Shown in pieces: positions 7,975 to 18,277 of a stretch of DNA of 64,000 nt. The stretch is from Panicum virgatum (lineage: Eukaryota; Streptophyta; Magnoliopsida; Poales; Poaceae). Under the pieces are notes generated by a model, which worked only from the letters and a program-made list of their open reading frames with translations, ran no database searches and was not told where the DNA came from. Each line of letters starts with the position of its first letter. Position 1 is the first letter of the stretch. The DNA lies in contig NC_053141.1 in NCBI RefSeq assembly GCF_016808335.1, positions 28,821,249-28,885,248 on the forward strand, read 5' to 3'. Both the position numbers and the translations under genes were made by a program.

Positions 7975-10695
7975 CTAAGATGGTCCCCTAGCCAATAAGA
8001 ACAGTTGTTCACTTATATCCATGTTATGCATTAGATGCTTCCGCAACCAGCTGCAGAAAGTGTTCATGTGCTCACGTGTAATCCATGCCTTAGACTTTTC
8101 CGGGAAATTGGAGAGCAGAATTTTCTTGTGTTCCTCGATATATGGGTCAACCAAGGATGATTGTTGAAGAACCGTATAATGCGCTTTCTTGAATGAGAAA
8201 TCATCTGTGCAGACATAAGATTTCTTTCCTAATGTACCCTTTCTAGTTAGTCTCCCCTCATATCGCGATTCAGGGACTCCAATCGGTTTAAGGTCATCAA
8301 TAAAGTCAACACAAAAGTCAATGACCTCCTCAGTTCCGTAGGCACTGGCGATGCTTCCTTCTGGACGAGCTCTATTACGAACACATTTCTTGAGTACCCC
8401 CATGAACCTTTCGAATGGGAACTTGTTGTGTAGAAATACTGGTTCGAGAATATCAATCTCTTTGACAAGGTGCACTAGAAGATGTGTCATGATGTTGAAG
8501 AAAGATGGTGGAAATATCAGCTCAAAGCCAACAAGACATTGCACCACATCGTTTTGCAGCTTTATCAAATTCTCCGGGTCAATTATCTTCTGAGAAACTG
8601 CGTTGAGGAAGGCACATATCTTCACGATGGTTAACCGGACGTTATCAGGCAGAATCCCCCGCAGCACAACCGGAAGAAGTTCGGTCATAAGCACATGGCA
8701 GTCATGGGACTTGAGATTTGTAAATTTCTTCTCTGCCAAATTTAAGATTCCTTTTATATTGGATGAGTATCCAGATGGAACCTTTATACTGCTCAAGCAG
8801 TCAAACATGGTTTCTTTCTCTTCCTTGCTAAGAGTATAGCTGGCAGGACTTAAGTATTGTCGTCCATTATCTCGCTGTTGTGGATGTAAGGCATCTCGTT
8901 CTTCCATACGTTGCAATTCTTGATGTGCTTCTACTGTATCTTTTGTCTTTCCGTACACTCCCAAGAATGCTATCAGGTTGACGCAAAAATTCTTTGTGAG
9001 GTGCATCACATCAATTGCATGACGAACATCTAAGACTTCCCAATATGATAGCTCCCAAAATATAGATTTCTTCTTCCACATGGGCGCCATTCCGTTTTCG
9101 TTCGGAACAGGTTGGCTACCAGATCCCTTTCCAAAAATAACTTTTAGATCTTTTACCATGTTGAAGACGTCTTTACCACTACGGTGCATCGGTTTTGTTC
9201 GGTGTTCCGCTTGGCCTTTGAAATGTTTGCCCTTCTTTCGTACCGCATGCCTAATGGGAAGAAACCGACGATGACCCATGTATACAACCTTCTTACAATG
9301 AGTCAACCATATATTATCGGTATCATCTAAACAGTGTGTGCATGCTTTGTATCCCTTGTTCGAATGTCCTGACAAGTTACTAAGAGCAGGCCAGTCATTG
9401 ATCGTTACGAACAGCAATGCTCGTAGGTTGAAGTTTTCCTGTTTGTATTCATCCCACATCCGTACACCTTCATCGCCCCAGAGCAATAAGAGTTCTTCGA
9501 CCAATGGTCTTAGGTACACATCAATGTCATTTCCGGGCTGCTTTGGACCCGGGATAAGCACTGGCATCATGATGAACTTTCGTTTCATGCAGAGCCATGG
9601 TGGAAGATTGTGCAGACAAAGAGTCACAGGCCAAGTGCTATGACCACTGCTCATCTCACCAAAAGGATTCATGCCATCCGTACTCAAACCGAACCTTATG
9701 TTTCTCGCATCCAAATCAAATTTAGGGTACGTTCTATCTATTTTTCTCCACTGCGACCCATCAGCGGGGTGTCTCAACATCGAGTCTTTCTTGCGTTCCT
9801 CTTTGTGCCATCGCATCAACTTAGCATTATCTTTATTTCTAAACATACGCTTCAAACGTGGTATTATAGGCGAATACCACATGACCTTCGCAGGAACTCT
9901 CTTCCGGGGAGGCTCCCCCTCGACATCTCCAGTATCATCTTTTCTAATCTTGTAACGCAATGCACTGCATACGGGACATGCATCCAAATTCTCGTACTCG
10001 CCTCGGTAGAGGATGCAGTCGTTGGGGCATGCATGTATCTTTTGCACTTCCAGTTCCAAAGGGCAAATAAGTTGTTTGGCTTCATACGTTGTGGCAGCCA
10101 ATTCATTGTCCTTAGGAAGCATTTTTTTAACAAGTTTGAGTAATTCACCAAATCCCTTGTCGGATACACCATTTGTCGCCTTCCATTGCAGCAACTCCAA
10201 GGTGGTGCCAAATTTCTTAAATCCATTTTGACAATCTGGGTACAACAACTTATGGTGGTCCTCTAACAACTTCTGGAACTTCAACCTCTCCATTTCACTC
10301 TCACAGTCTGCCTGCACATTGTGCAATGCCTGCCCCAGATCGTCGCTGGGATCATTTTCTGCTACATCTACTTCGGGCTCTTCCATGGGAATATCGTCAT
10401 CGAATGCACCGATTCCAGCATTCCCGGGAAAGTGGTCGTCAAAATCTTCTTCTTCATTGTCTTCCATGGTAACCCCCTGTTCTCCGTGCTTCATCCAACA
10501 AACATACTTCTTCATGAAACCATTTGCGAAAATGTGGCTGCGTAGGATTCTTGAAGATGAGTAATCCTTGTTATTGTTGCAATGAACACACGGGCAGCAC
10601 ATAAAACCATTCTGCTTGTTTGCCTCAGCCACAGACAAAAAATAATGCAGGCCATCAATGAATTCTTTCGAACGTCGGTCAGCATTGTACATCAT
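7975..10695 (-). CDS. CACTA TNP2-type transposase
   Basis: A 906-residue intron-free frame reads from a transposase-associated N-terminal domain (about residues 1-75, with FMCCPCVHCNNNK zinc-ligand pattern) through the TNP2/Transposase_21 domain (about 280-500, with FGLSTDGMNPFGEMS and WLCMKRKFIMMPVLIPG) to a DUF4218 domain (about 650-770, with FPFERFMGVLKKCVRNRARP). It would cut and join the CACTA ends in the nucleus. Two defects are visible. A TAG at 7975-7977 truncates it before the DUF4216 region. A 16-bp duplication (about 10679-10694 and 10698-10713) puts a TGA after the family start codon at 10731-10733, so the frame used here begins at the duplicated ATG. It is otherwise open. Confidence 0.88.
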   Translation of the reverse strand: MMYNADRRSKEFIDGLHYFLSVAEANKQNGFMCCPCVHCNNNKDYSSSRILRSHIFANGFMKKYVCWMKHGEQGVTMEDNEEEDFDDHFPGNAGIGAFDDDIPMEEPEVDVAENDPSDDLGQALHNVQADCESEMERLKFQKLLEDHHKLLYPDCQNGFKKFGTTLELLQWKATNGVSDKGFGELLKLVKKMLPKDNELAATTYEAKQLICPLELEVQKIHACPNDCILYRGEYENLDACPVCSALRYKIRKDDTGDVEGEPPRKRVPAKVMWYSPIIPRLKRMFRNKDNAKLMRWHKEERKKDSMLRHPADGSQWRKIDRTYPKFDLDARNIRFGLSTDGMNPFGEMSSGHSTWPVTLCLHNLPPWLCMKRKFIMMPVLIPGPKQPGNDIDVYLRPLVEELLLLWGDEGVRMWDEYKQENFNLRALLFVTINDWPALSNLSGHSNKGYKACTHCLDDTDNIWLTHCKKVVYMGHRRFLPIRHAVRKKGKHFKGQAEHRTKPMHRSGKDVFNMVKDLKVIFGKGSGSQPVPNENGMAPMWKKKSIFWELSYWEVLDVRHAIDVMHLTKNFCVNLIAFLGVYGKTKDTVEAHQELQRMEERDALHPQQRDNGRQYLSPASYTLSKEEKETMFDCLSSIKVPSGYSSNIKGILNLAEKKFTNLKSHDCHVLMTELLPVVLRGILPDNVRLTIVKICAFLNAVSQKIIDPENLIKLQNDVVQCLVGFELIFPPSFFNIMTHLLVHLVKEIDILEPVFLHNKFPFERFMGVLKKCVRNRARPEGSIASAYGTEEVIDFCVDFIDDLKPIGVPESRYEGRLTRKGTLGKKSYVCTDDFSFKKAHYTVLQQSSLVDPYIEEHKKILLSNFPEKSKAWITREHMNTFCSWLRKHLMHNMDISEQLFLLARGPS

Positions 10696-10713
10696 CAGTC
10701 AGCATTGTACATC

Positions 10714-12100
10714 CATTGCCGGTCCATCTGCATTTTAAATAAATCGATTTGAATTCTTTACACGTATCGAATAAATAAAATATATCAAACCTAAATTAAA
10801 CTAAATGTAACATAACATGAATAATTAAAAGATATGCAATATCCATCATACATCTTGATTAATTAAAAGGAGTACTTAATCCATTACAGAACTTAACAAA
10901 GGAGTACTATACATGAAATTTAAAAATTCGGTCAACAACACATAGGTTTTCAACCGTCCTTGCGTTGGAACGCAGAATGCTCTAACGGATTCTTGCGCTG
11001 CCCTATGAAAAGCATTCTCTATATTCTTTTTCCAAATTATTTACTATTACAATTACAATGATCAGATTAATAACTCTTGTAAATAACAATGAAATCATAT
11101 AAAAAAGACGAAATGTATCATTAATCCTCAAGAAATCTCTAATTAATTGAAAGAATTCTCTATAACTTCTAATTACTTTGACACCCTTCAGTTCCAGGAG
11201 TACACTCTTTTCAATATCCAGAAACCCTCTAGAAGAAAAATAAACCTTTATTTCTGAAAATGTATATGTCAGTAACCTCAACCCTGCGGTGATGACACAG
11301 CCTTTCGGGGGGACACGGTGCGGTACAAGGATGTCACCAATCGGCCAGTCGCAGCACCAACATTTACGATTAATAGGCACAACACTTCGCACAGGCAGCA
11401 TGCTTGTTGATATGCTCTCAGTACAACAACAGCCATACTGACTGCGTCAAATGCTGTCTTCTTATCAATCGGAAGTGCTGGTGATGCGACCAACCGATTT
11501 GCGACGTCCTTATAGCGCATCGTGTATCCCTGAAAGGTAGTGCCATCACCGTTGGATGGAGATTAACGATGTATACTTGTTTCAAAATAAAGATTTTTTT
11601 AGCTTCTAGATGGTTTCAATGTGAGCCTGATTAAATACATCACTAGAGTGTCAAAATAATCCATTCATAATACAAAAAATTCTATAATATACTCATTTCA
11701 TTAATTCATTCATGAATAAAAAAATCAACTATCCACAATATGGTCATATATACAAGTACATCACATGAAGTGTCTACACTCATTCAAAAAATTTCTACAA
11801 TCCACATACTCATCTAAATCTAAAAGAAAATCACACCTACATATGCAATCTAGCTAGCTAAATGTCTAAGAAATGAGCTAGCAACACATTTTCTCTATTT
11901 CTAAAGCATGAAATGAGCTATACAAGCCAAGGAAGAAGAGAAAAACAAGCCCCAAACCTTTAGCGCCGATGGATGGACGTGGAATCAAAGATCTTCACAA
12001 ATGTGGTGAAGAAATGAGCAAGAACTCCTCTATCCCGAGCCAAGAACAGCAAGAAAACAAGTGAGCTGAATGGCTCGGGCGGGGGGAGAGGGAAGGGGAT
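10714..12100 (-). other. CACTA 5' non-coding region
   Basis: Sequence upstream of the transposase is largely co-linear with 45100-46733 of the second CACTA copy. It lacks a block present there around 46209-46480 that could encode a glycine- and serine-rich leader. The open frames here (for example 11278-11520) have a counterpart in the second copy (45663-45905), but no motif was recognised and they may be non-coding. Confidence 0.5.
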
Positions 12101-12109
12101 AAGGGGCCC

Positions 12110-12330
12110 AAGGCCTTTTGTCCCGGTTGGTGTTTCCAACCGGGACAAGAGGCTACGCGGGCCTTTTGTCCCGGTTGGAACCACCAACCGGGACAAAAGG
12201 CCCCCATTTTGTCCCGGTTGGTGTCTCCAACCGGGACAAAAGGCCCATGTCCCCCCTGCTGGCCCGGCTAGCCGTTGGACCCGGGACAAAAGCCACCTAT
12301 TGTCCCGGGCCCAAAGGCTGCCGGGACAAA
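12110..12330. repeat. CACTA subterminal repeats, right end
   Basis: Copies of TTTTGTCCCGGTTGG and CCAACCGGGACAAAAG alternate in both orientations, plus a GCCCGGGACAA variant near the terminus. The same arrangement occurs at 44870-45085 in the second copy. Confidence 0.8.
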
Positions 12331-12764
12331 TGGCCTGGAACAAAGACCTATTCTGTAGTAGTGTGGGCAGCTCCGCGCCTGGGCGGTGACAGGTGGCACG
12401 ATGGGTGCTTGAGCGGTGGCGGCTCGTCGCCCTCACGGGTGTTGGTTTTTTGGGGGGGGGCGCTGGCTGGCCTCTGGCGTGTGCTAGGGAAACAGAGGCA
12501 TTGGGAAGGGGCTTGGTGGGCTGCTCGGTGAGCTGGGCCGTTGGGATGGAATGAGTGATATTGGGCCAAGCTGCACTTCGGATTTTTCGGGTAGTTCGAG
12601 TACGGTGGTCTGAAACCCGATTTACTCGTAATAATTTTGGGTAACGTGGATTGATACCCGAATTAGCTTTCGGGCTTTTTGGGTTCGAGTTTTTCGGGTA
12701 CGGGTTCGGTTTTTTCAAGTTCGGGGTTCGGGTTTTGGGTAATTTGCCCACCCATACTTCGAGT

Positions 12765-12900
12765 TTTAGTTTTCTTCGATGTGTTTTGTGTGGGTTTTTG
12801 CTTCCCCTCACTGCAAACATTTTTCCATGGGCATGTCTAGCAATGGCGAGTTTTGCATTTCGATCCCCAAACTAAGTTTTGTACTACATCCTGATCATGA
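12765..12900 (-). other. possible native upstream region of the GAUT-like gene
   Basis: If the hAT element is removed, this sequence abuts the GAUT start codon on the minus strand and would be its leader and proximal promoter. No TATA box or uORF pattern was convincing. Confidence 0.35.
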
Positions 12901-12914
12901 CGCTTCAGAACTCG

Positions 12915-13240
12915 ATTTGATTTTTTTTTAGTTTAAGTCATAAGTCCCGTTACATCACATGCCAATTAGAAGTACTAAACATAGACTGATTATAAAACTA
13001 ATTTTATAAGCCGTGACTTAATCACGAGACGAATCTATTAAGCCTAATTAGTTCATAATTTGACCATTAATTGCTACAGTAACCATCCACTAATTGTGTA
13101 TTAATTATACTTAATAGATTCATCTAGAGTCCTAATTGCAACTTATGCAATTAGTTTTATATTAAGTTGGCATTTGAACATTCGAATTAACATCCAAATA
13201 TTCGATGTGACAGCAACTTAAAAACCAAACGAGGCCTTAA
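12915..13240. repeat. MITE-like grass repeat
   Basis: The AT-rich segment contains GACGAATCTATTAAGCCTAA and ends with ccaaacgaggcctt. Both phrases recur in small dispersed elements of grasses. Clear inverted ends and a duplication were not found. A related segment lies at about 37660-37875. Confidence 0.45.
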
Positions 13241-13439
13241 AATTTCGGTCAGCTAGAATCTAGAATCTCAATGGCAGTTTATTTATTGAAATAGGTAAAA
13301 TTTATAAAGAACTATCCTACCTCTACAAATTTGAAATTGAACTTCCAACTTCCATAGGTAGCATGAATTTTTATTGTGAGGGGATAATGACTCAACATTC
13401 AAAAGTAAAAATTTGATAAGATGAGAGGGGGTTGAGCTC

Positions 13440-13590
13440 GAGTTTTGCTGGCTAGTGGCTGTTCGGCTGGCTGTGGCTGGTGGCTGGTGCTGATTTGTTG
13501 TGAGAAAAAAATACTGCTGACTGGCTGGTGGTTGGTGGCTGGTGCTGATTCGATGTGAGAGAGAAGCACAGCTGGCTGGTTGGCTGACAA
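13440..13590. repeat. imperfect GCTGGCTGGTGGCTGG direct repeats
   Basis: Two units of about 65 bp, each with GGCTGGTGGCTGGTGCTGATT followed by TGTGAGAGA, are separated by an A-rich spacer. This looks like a minisatellite or the subterminal part of a small transposon. Confidence 0.5.
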
Positions 13591-13697
13591 GTCAGCAAAA
13601 CAGAGTAGTGTCTCATAATTTTGACAAACATCGTAATTATATCGCATCTATCTATGCAAATACATACCATTAGTATTGAAATTGGTATCCTTGCGGT

Positions 13698-14297
13698 CTA
13701 GGAAAGATATAAAAAATGAGAAATATGGATGGAGTGTGTGGTGTTGGTGGACAGTACCCTTCGGAATGGGAAGATACCACAAAAGCCTCAGAAGTAGCAC
13801 CGAATGAACTATAACACCATACGAGCCTCTTCAGAACACAACAAGTGATGCAATTATTCTGTATTCAATATCCCATCAATGATAGTTACTCAGTTATTTA
13901 TAGGGGTTGTTCAACTACCCTCTACAACATTTACACCTTTTATGACCCTCACCGACTATATGCCTCGATTATTCTGAGGTACAACGTAATTTCCTCACTT
14001 ATTCTCACTATACAGCTCAGCGCCTACCAAAATCGGCTTCAGTCATCGGTGGTGGCTTCAATCTTTTGGCTCTCGCTGGCCACTAGCACCGTGATCCTTG
14101 ACTCCCAACCTCAGCGAAGTCCATCCCTTCGCGGGTCTTTGTCGTGAAACCGAGGCTGCAGGTCGTCAACGTGGACCCGAAGCCCTGAAGCTCGAGCTTG
14201 GTCCTCTAGTCACGCGGGCCTTCGGTTAGTCAGCCACGGGGGTCTTCCGTTGTCTGGCTCTTCGGGGCTTGGGCTCGAAAGTGGGGTCCTCAATATA
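13698..14297. other. about 600-bp insertion of unknown class
   Basis: This sequence separates blocks A and B of the first tandem unit and is absent from the second unit, so it is an insertion. No terminal repeats or coding motif were recognised. Confidence 0.4.
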
Positions 14298-14375
14298 CGG
14301 GTCTATTATCCATATTAGATGCAATATGCTATGGCTTAGATACAACGGCAATAAGTTAATCTTTGAGTGCTTGTG

Positions 14376-15265
14376 TGATGAGGAAATGACACACATGCAT
14401 ACAATCAAGATTGGCTTATGCAATGGACAAAGAGGAGTCCAACAAGGGTGTCCAAGTAAGGAAGGAGGCTCAAGCCTAATTCAGTTCAAGTCGCCAAGGT
14501 GGACGCCCAAAGCAATTCAAGTTCTAGCCCACCTCAGATTCCAGGAGCAGCACGCCCAAAAAAAATGATGCCCAAGTCACATACGGAGTCCAAATTTGAT
14601 GTTCTACGTATGTATGGAAAGCTAAGGAGATAATCTCTCCAATGGCGCCGGTACAACCTCAATATCAAGTCTGATTCATTGGGAATCAATGAAACAAGTG
14701 GACGTCCAGAATCGGTCAAGGTGTTGCGCCGCTGTCTTTTGGGCCGTTGGCCTGTGTATCATGTTGAAGCCCAAAAGAGACGTGACTAGGGGATCTAGGT
14801 CGACCCTTGGAGGATATATTTAGTAGCTGCTGCCACATTAGGGTTAGGGTTTTGTTTAGGTCTAGTTTTCCATCGAGAAACTAAGATTGATTCATTGTAA
14901 CTGTGGTGAAAAGTCCTTTTACTGTGATCCAGGGCCCCTATTCTTGTTCTCCTCGACTTTGTCGATTAGTCCTTTCGAATTGAGAGTTTAAACCTTTTAC
15001 TTAGATTTGCTTCATACATATTTGCAATTTCAGACTATGTGTTTACCCTTTCTTGCTTGTGTTCTTTGATTCGCTTGCAGGAAAAGCCTTCTTGGCGAGG
15101 TCAATCAAGTTGTGCTTGGTTGATTACTAATGGAGCAACGGTGTAACGGTTGCAGGACTTCGAATTGTGTCTAATTAGAAGACTGGATCGCCAATGTCGA
15201 GACTCCACCAATCGAAATTATCCGTACCTTCTGAAAGATCAAAAGATCGGGGCAATGCTACATCA
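14376..15265 (+). mobile_element. solo LTR with 5-bp duplication
   Basis: The 890-bp segment starts TGATGAGGAA and ends GCTACATCA, with TGATG/CATCA inverted ends. It is flanked by ttgtg at 14371-14375 and 15266-15270. The content resembles grass gypsy LTRs (AGGGTTAGGGTTTTG leader block, TTGCTTCATACA). There is no internal domain nearby, so this is a solo LTR left by LTR-LTR recombination. Confidence 0.8.
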
Positions 15266-15524
15266 TTGTGTATGATGTATACTTGCCTCCCTGGTTTTGA
15301 TAAGATAGCGACTCTTAATATTTGACAAACATTTTTAAATATATCGAATCTATCTATGCATATGCATACCATTATTATTCAAATTGATATTCTTGTGGTG
15401 TACGAGTTTATTACCCTTTAGATGCAATATGCTATGGACTTAGATACAACGGCAACAACTCAATCTTTGAGTGCTTGTGTGTGAGGTGTACTTGCCACCC
15501 TAGTTGCTTCAGCACTCATCATAG

Positions 15525-15615
15525 CAATACACTACGGTGAAAATAAGTAATATCACTACACAAAAAATAGCAATACACTATAGTGAAAAGAAGTAATAGC
15601 ACTACACAAAAAATG
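15525..15615. repeat. 46-bp tandem repeat, two copies
   Basis: Two adjacent units with AGCAATACACTA and TCACTACACAAAAAAT differ at only a few bases. Confidence 0.75.
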
Positions 15616-16615
15616 CAGAGTAAACTATAAGGTGATAAATTTAACCGATTTCAGCAAATACCACTTTGATTTTTGTAGGTTTTGTTTCATTTGATTGTTT
15701 TGGAGATTGATAAAACAATCATCTTTTTGGGGGGAGGGGGGAAGAAAGTTAGAGCTACTCTCACTTATTTAAAACACATAAAATCACTATCTTTTTCATT
15801 ACTTTCCACCGAAATTAAGTTCTTGACATGGAAATGCTCTTGTTATTGTACTAGAGTTGGATGAAAGAAAAGGGATTGAGAACCGTTACTCTATTTACTC
15901 TTCAACGATAGTAGTATTTGATTGACAACTTTGGTGACACTATAGTCAAGCACAACATATTATTTTTAGAGCATTTATGCCGCCACGCCGGTAACAATGT
16001 GTATAACATGGTGAGGGATAACAACTCGATCATTAAGGCAATGTACTTATGGTTGTGAGTGGAATGGACCATGACAAAAAGTTGGATTGAGTAGGAGAGG
16101 ATGACTTGTTAAGTGACTAGAGACCATAAGGTGAGGTAGGATGAGAGGAACAGGATGATAAGAGGAATAAAAAAATGACAAGTTTAATGTTAGTATATAT
16201 TAAATATTAAGGTTTGTGAATTATACTGCCCCTATCACCCTGAGCCGCCGAATTCGTAGAGATATAGAACAACCATTGTTGACACTACGGACCATGCAAT
16301 AGCATTGTTGACAAAAGCCCAAAATCATGCCTGGTTCGGTGCTGGTGCCCAACTGCAGGCGCATGAAGGTGCTTTTACCACACTGCACTCAATTTCCATT
16401 TGAGTTCGCTACAGTACGTTACAGGAAGCAAGCCACGAGAATGTGGCTGCACTGGAACGTCGTCATGAGGAAATACGAAATGAACCGATGAAAAGTGACC
16501 CCATCCATTACAATCAGTAACCCGGCCATCTTCCTCATCGGTGCGGTGTTCTTAGAAGGACAACGCAACTTAAGAACTTCCTTGCAATTTCTGCTGCATT
16601 CCATGTGTGGGCCCG
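15616..16615. other. intergenic, no feature recognised
   Basis: AT-rich sequence without a supported gene on either strand. The short frames at 15682-15864 and 16419-16604 show no motif. Confidence 0.5.
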
Positions 16616-16762
16616 GGCTCTTTAAGAGAGGGCTAATTGCTAATGGTTTAGCCAGCTACTGGCGGAATGCATCGCCATGTCAGCTTGAGCCTTCAACAAA
16701 GCTCGTTCATATAATACAACTGGCTGTTAAGTTGGCTAACAGAGTAACTGCATTAAAGAGCC
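16616..16762. mobile_element. small inverted-repeat element (MITE-like)
   Basis: Perfect 10-bp inverted ends GGCTCTTTAA (16616-16625) and TTAAAGAGCC (16753-16762) bound a 147-bp segment. The terminal GGCTCTTTAA resembles Tourist-like MITEs, but no flanking 3-bp duplication is evident. Confidence 0.4.
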
Positions 16763-17379
16763 AGTAATTAATGCTTGCATGTAGATATAATCTGATGTGA
16801 CCAGGATCTTTGTGGCAATTCATGAAACAACATAATATGGAAACCACACATGCTCATCTAGAAAATACCAAACACAACAACTTTAGAGAACAGTACATAG
16901 TTCGTATTAACTAGATAGCATGATTCCAGATATCAGCGCCATGACAAGTTGACAACGATAATAAGCATTACAGAAGTTTTTAGAATAACATTGACCAACA
17001 GTGGTACCAAATAAGTTTTAAGCAAAACAATGATCTAAATGACGACGATAAATAAAGGCACAACCATGCTTGAATCTTCGGTAGAAAGGAGCGACCAAGC
17101 CGCATCAACAGTTCACAAGTAACACTGCAAGCTCAAAAATAGAAAATGAACAAAACTGATACAAAAAAGTTCAGTTAATGAATAGAACAAACTCTAGAGA
17201 ATGTACACGTAAATAGCACCAGTAGCACCACCACCGATGACCACATCCAGGTAAGTTCTTAAAATGGAAGATATTTGTAAGATATCATGATGATGCTGTA
17301 TTAACTGAAAAATATAGAAATATGCACTAGTATTCTACCATGATTAATTACGGCGACTATTTCCAAACCTATGCCATAT

Positions 17380-17960
17380 GTGCTCAATCAAATCATTTTT
17401 CAATTGGATATGTTGCGAATGAGAATGGATAGCATTTTCTGCACAGCACACCAGTGACACACAAATTGCCACCAACATTGACTTCAAGAGGCAGAGCAAA
17501 TGAAGCCCCTGGACTCTCATTCAAGTCAATGTGAATGGTCGCATCCTCCTTTTCATCTTCCACTATCATATTGTGGAGAATCACACAGGCTAACATGCCC
17601 ATCCCAACACTCTCCCGCTTCCACAGCTGTGCAGGCCGATGAACAATGGTAAATTGGGACTGCAATACCCCAAAAGCATGTTCCACATCTTTCCTTGCCC
17701 ATGTGCTCGGCAAAAACCTTATGCTTCTAGGTTTGGGAACTGGTATAGTCTTCATGAAAGCAGCTCATTCTAGGTATATACCATCAGCAATATAATAACC
17801 TGTTGTATACTCATTCTCGTTGATTGAAAAATGAACTTGAGGGACTTCTCCTTTTAGAGAATAAAAAAACAGTGGAGACTAATTCAACACATTAAGGTCA
17901 TTGTTGGAAATAGCAACTCCAAAGAGTGCATGCCATATATGAATCTGCCATAGAGAGTGA
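17380..17960 (-). pseudogene. PIF/Harbinger transposase (DDE) fragment
   Basis: The C-terminal half of a plant PIF/Harbinger transposase (DDE_Tnp_4 / plant transposon protein family) is readable on the minus strand. In order it shows IWHALFGVAISNNDLNVL, a TAG, GEVPQVHFSINENEYTTGY, YYIADGIYLE, a TGA, then ARKDVEHAFGVLQSQF and ACVILHNMIVEDE. The NND aspartate and the VEHAFG glutamate of the catalytic triad are present, but the N-terminal half is missing. Two in-frame stops and the truncation make it dead. ORF1 remains lie upstream on the same strand at 18278-19870, as in intact PIF elements. Confidence 0.8.
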
Positions 17961-18277
17961 GGAAGATGGAGGAGAAGGTGAATATGGTTGGCAGGATATG
18001 AAGTTGGGAGGTAGCAGTATATATAGATGTGCTATGTTGCATAATTATCTGCAGACTATTGACTGGATTAATGATACATTCTAATATGTAGAAGTCAATT
18101 TCATAATTATCTCATCTGATTACAATACATTGTATTGTACTATTGATTATTGATTGGATTAATTATACATTGTTATCTGCATAGAATAATTTTATGCGGT
18201 AGAGAACAAATTCAACTTGTATTATGTAAAAACATGCAACAAATGAAGCACTAAAACAGTTTTAGTAGGGTAGTACC

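Larger units (their letters stand above)
5807..12363 (-). mobile_element. CACTA (En/Spm) transposon, 6557 bp, with TNP2 transposase
   Basis: The left end is CACTACTACAAAAA (from 5807) and the right end, read on the minus strand, is CACTACTACAGAA (to 12363). Flanking 3-bp duplications are tgg (5804-5806) and tgg (12364-12366), as expected for CACTA elements. Subterminal regions at both ends carry repeated GTCCCGGTTGG inverted motifs. All coding parts read on the minus strand: TNP2 transposase, DUF4216 region, then Ulp1-like protease exons. A second, decayed copy lies at 44854-48829 in inverted orientation. Confidence 0.93.
1589..12756. mobile_element. hAT element, non-autonomous, split by later insertions
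   Basis: The left end starts TATGGCGGGGC at 1589 and the right end is GCCCACCCATA ending at 12756; the inverted ends match at 9 of 11 positions. Flanking 8-bp duplications are attcgagt (1581-1588) and cttcgagt (12757-12764), differing at one base. An 8-bp duplication and TGGGCA-like ends with ACCCGA-rich subterminal sequence are typical of hAT elements. Without the nested gypsy and CACTA insertions the element is only about 776 bp (1589-1975 plus 12368-12756). It has a GC-rich core that could be captured gene sequence and no transposase. Confidence 0.72.
13609..15508. repeat. tandemly duplicated unit interrupted by two insertions
   Basis: Block A (about 13609-13697, TTGACAAACAT... CTATCTATGCAAATACATACC) recurs at about 15303-15395. 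Block B (about 14300-14375 continuing at 15271-15297, with TTAGATGCAATATGCTATGG and GAGTGCTTGTG) recurs at about 15412-15508. In the second copy A and B are contiguous. In the first they are separated by about 600 bp (13698-14297), and B is split by a solo LTR. The original unit was about 190 bp, duplicated in tandem. Confidence 0.65.

Noticed and set aside
11960..12820. Minus-strand frame of 286 codons
   Set aside because: It crosses the CACTA terminus and the hAT end, so it is a chance fusion of subterminal repeats and flanking DNA.
12915..13240. A complete MITE with defined ends
   Set aside because: Family-like phrases are present, but no inverted ends or target duplication could be located, so only a MITE-like repeat is reported.
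15525..15615. Short direct repeats considered as a CRISPR-like array
   Set aside because: Only two adjacent units with no unique spacers, in a plant nuclear sequence.
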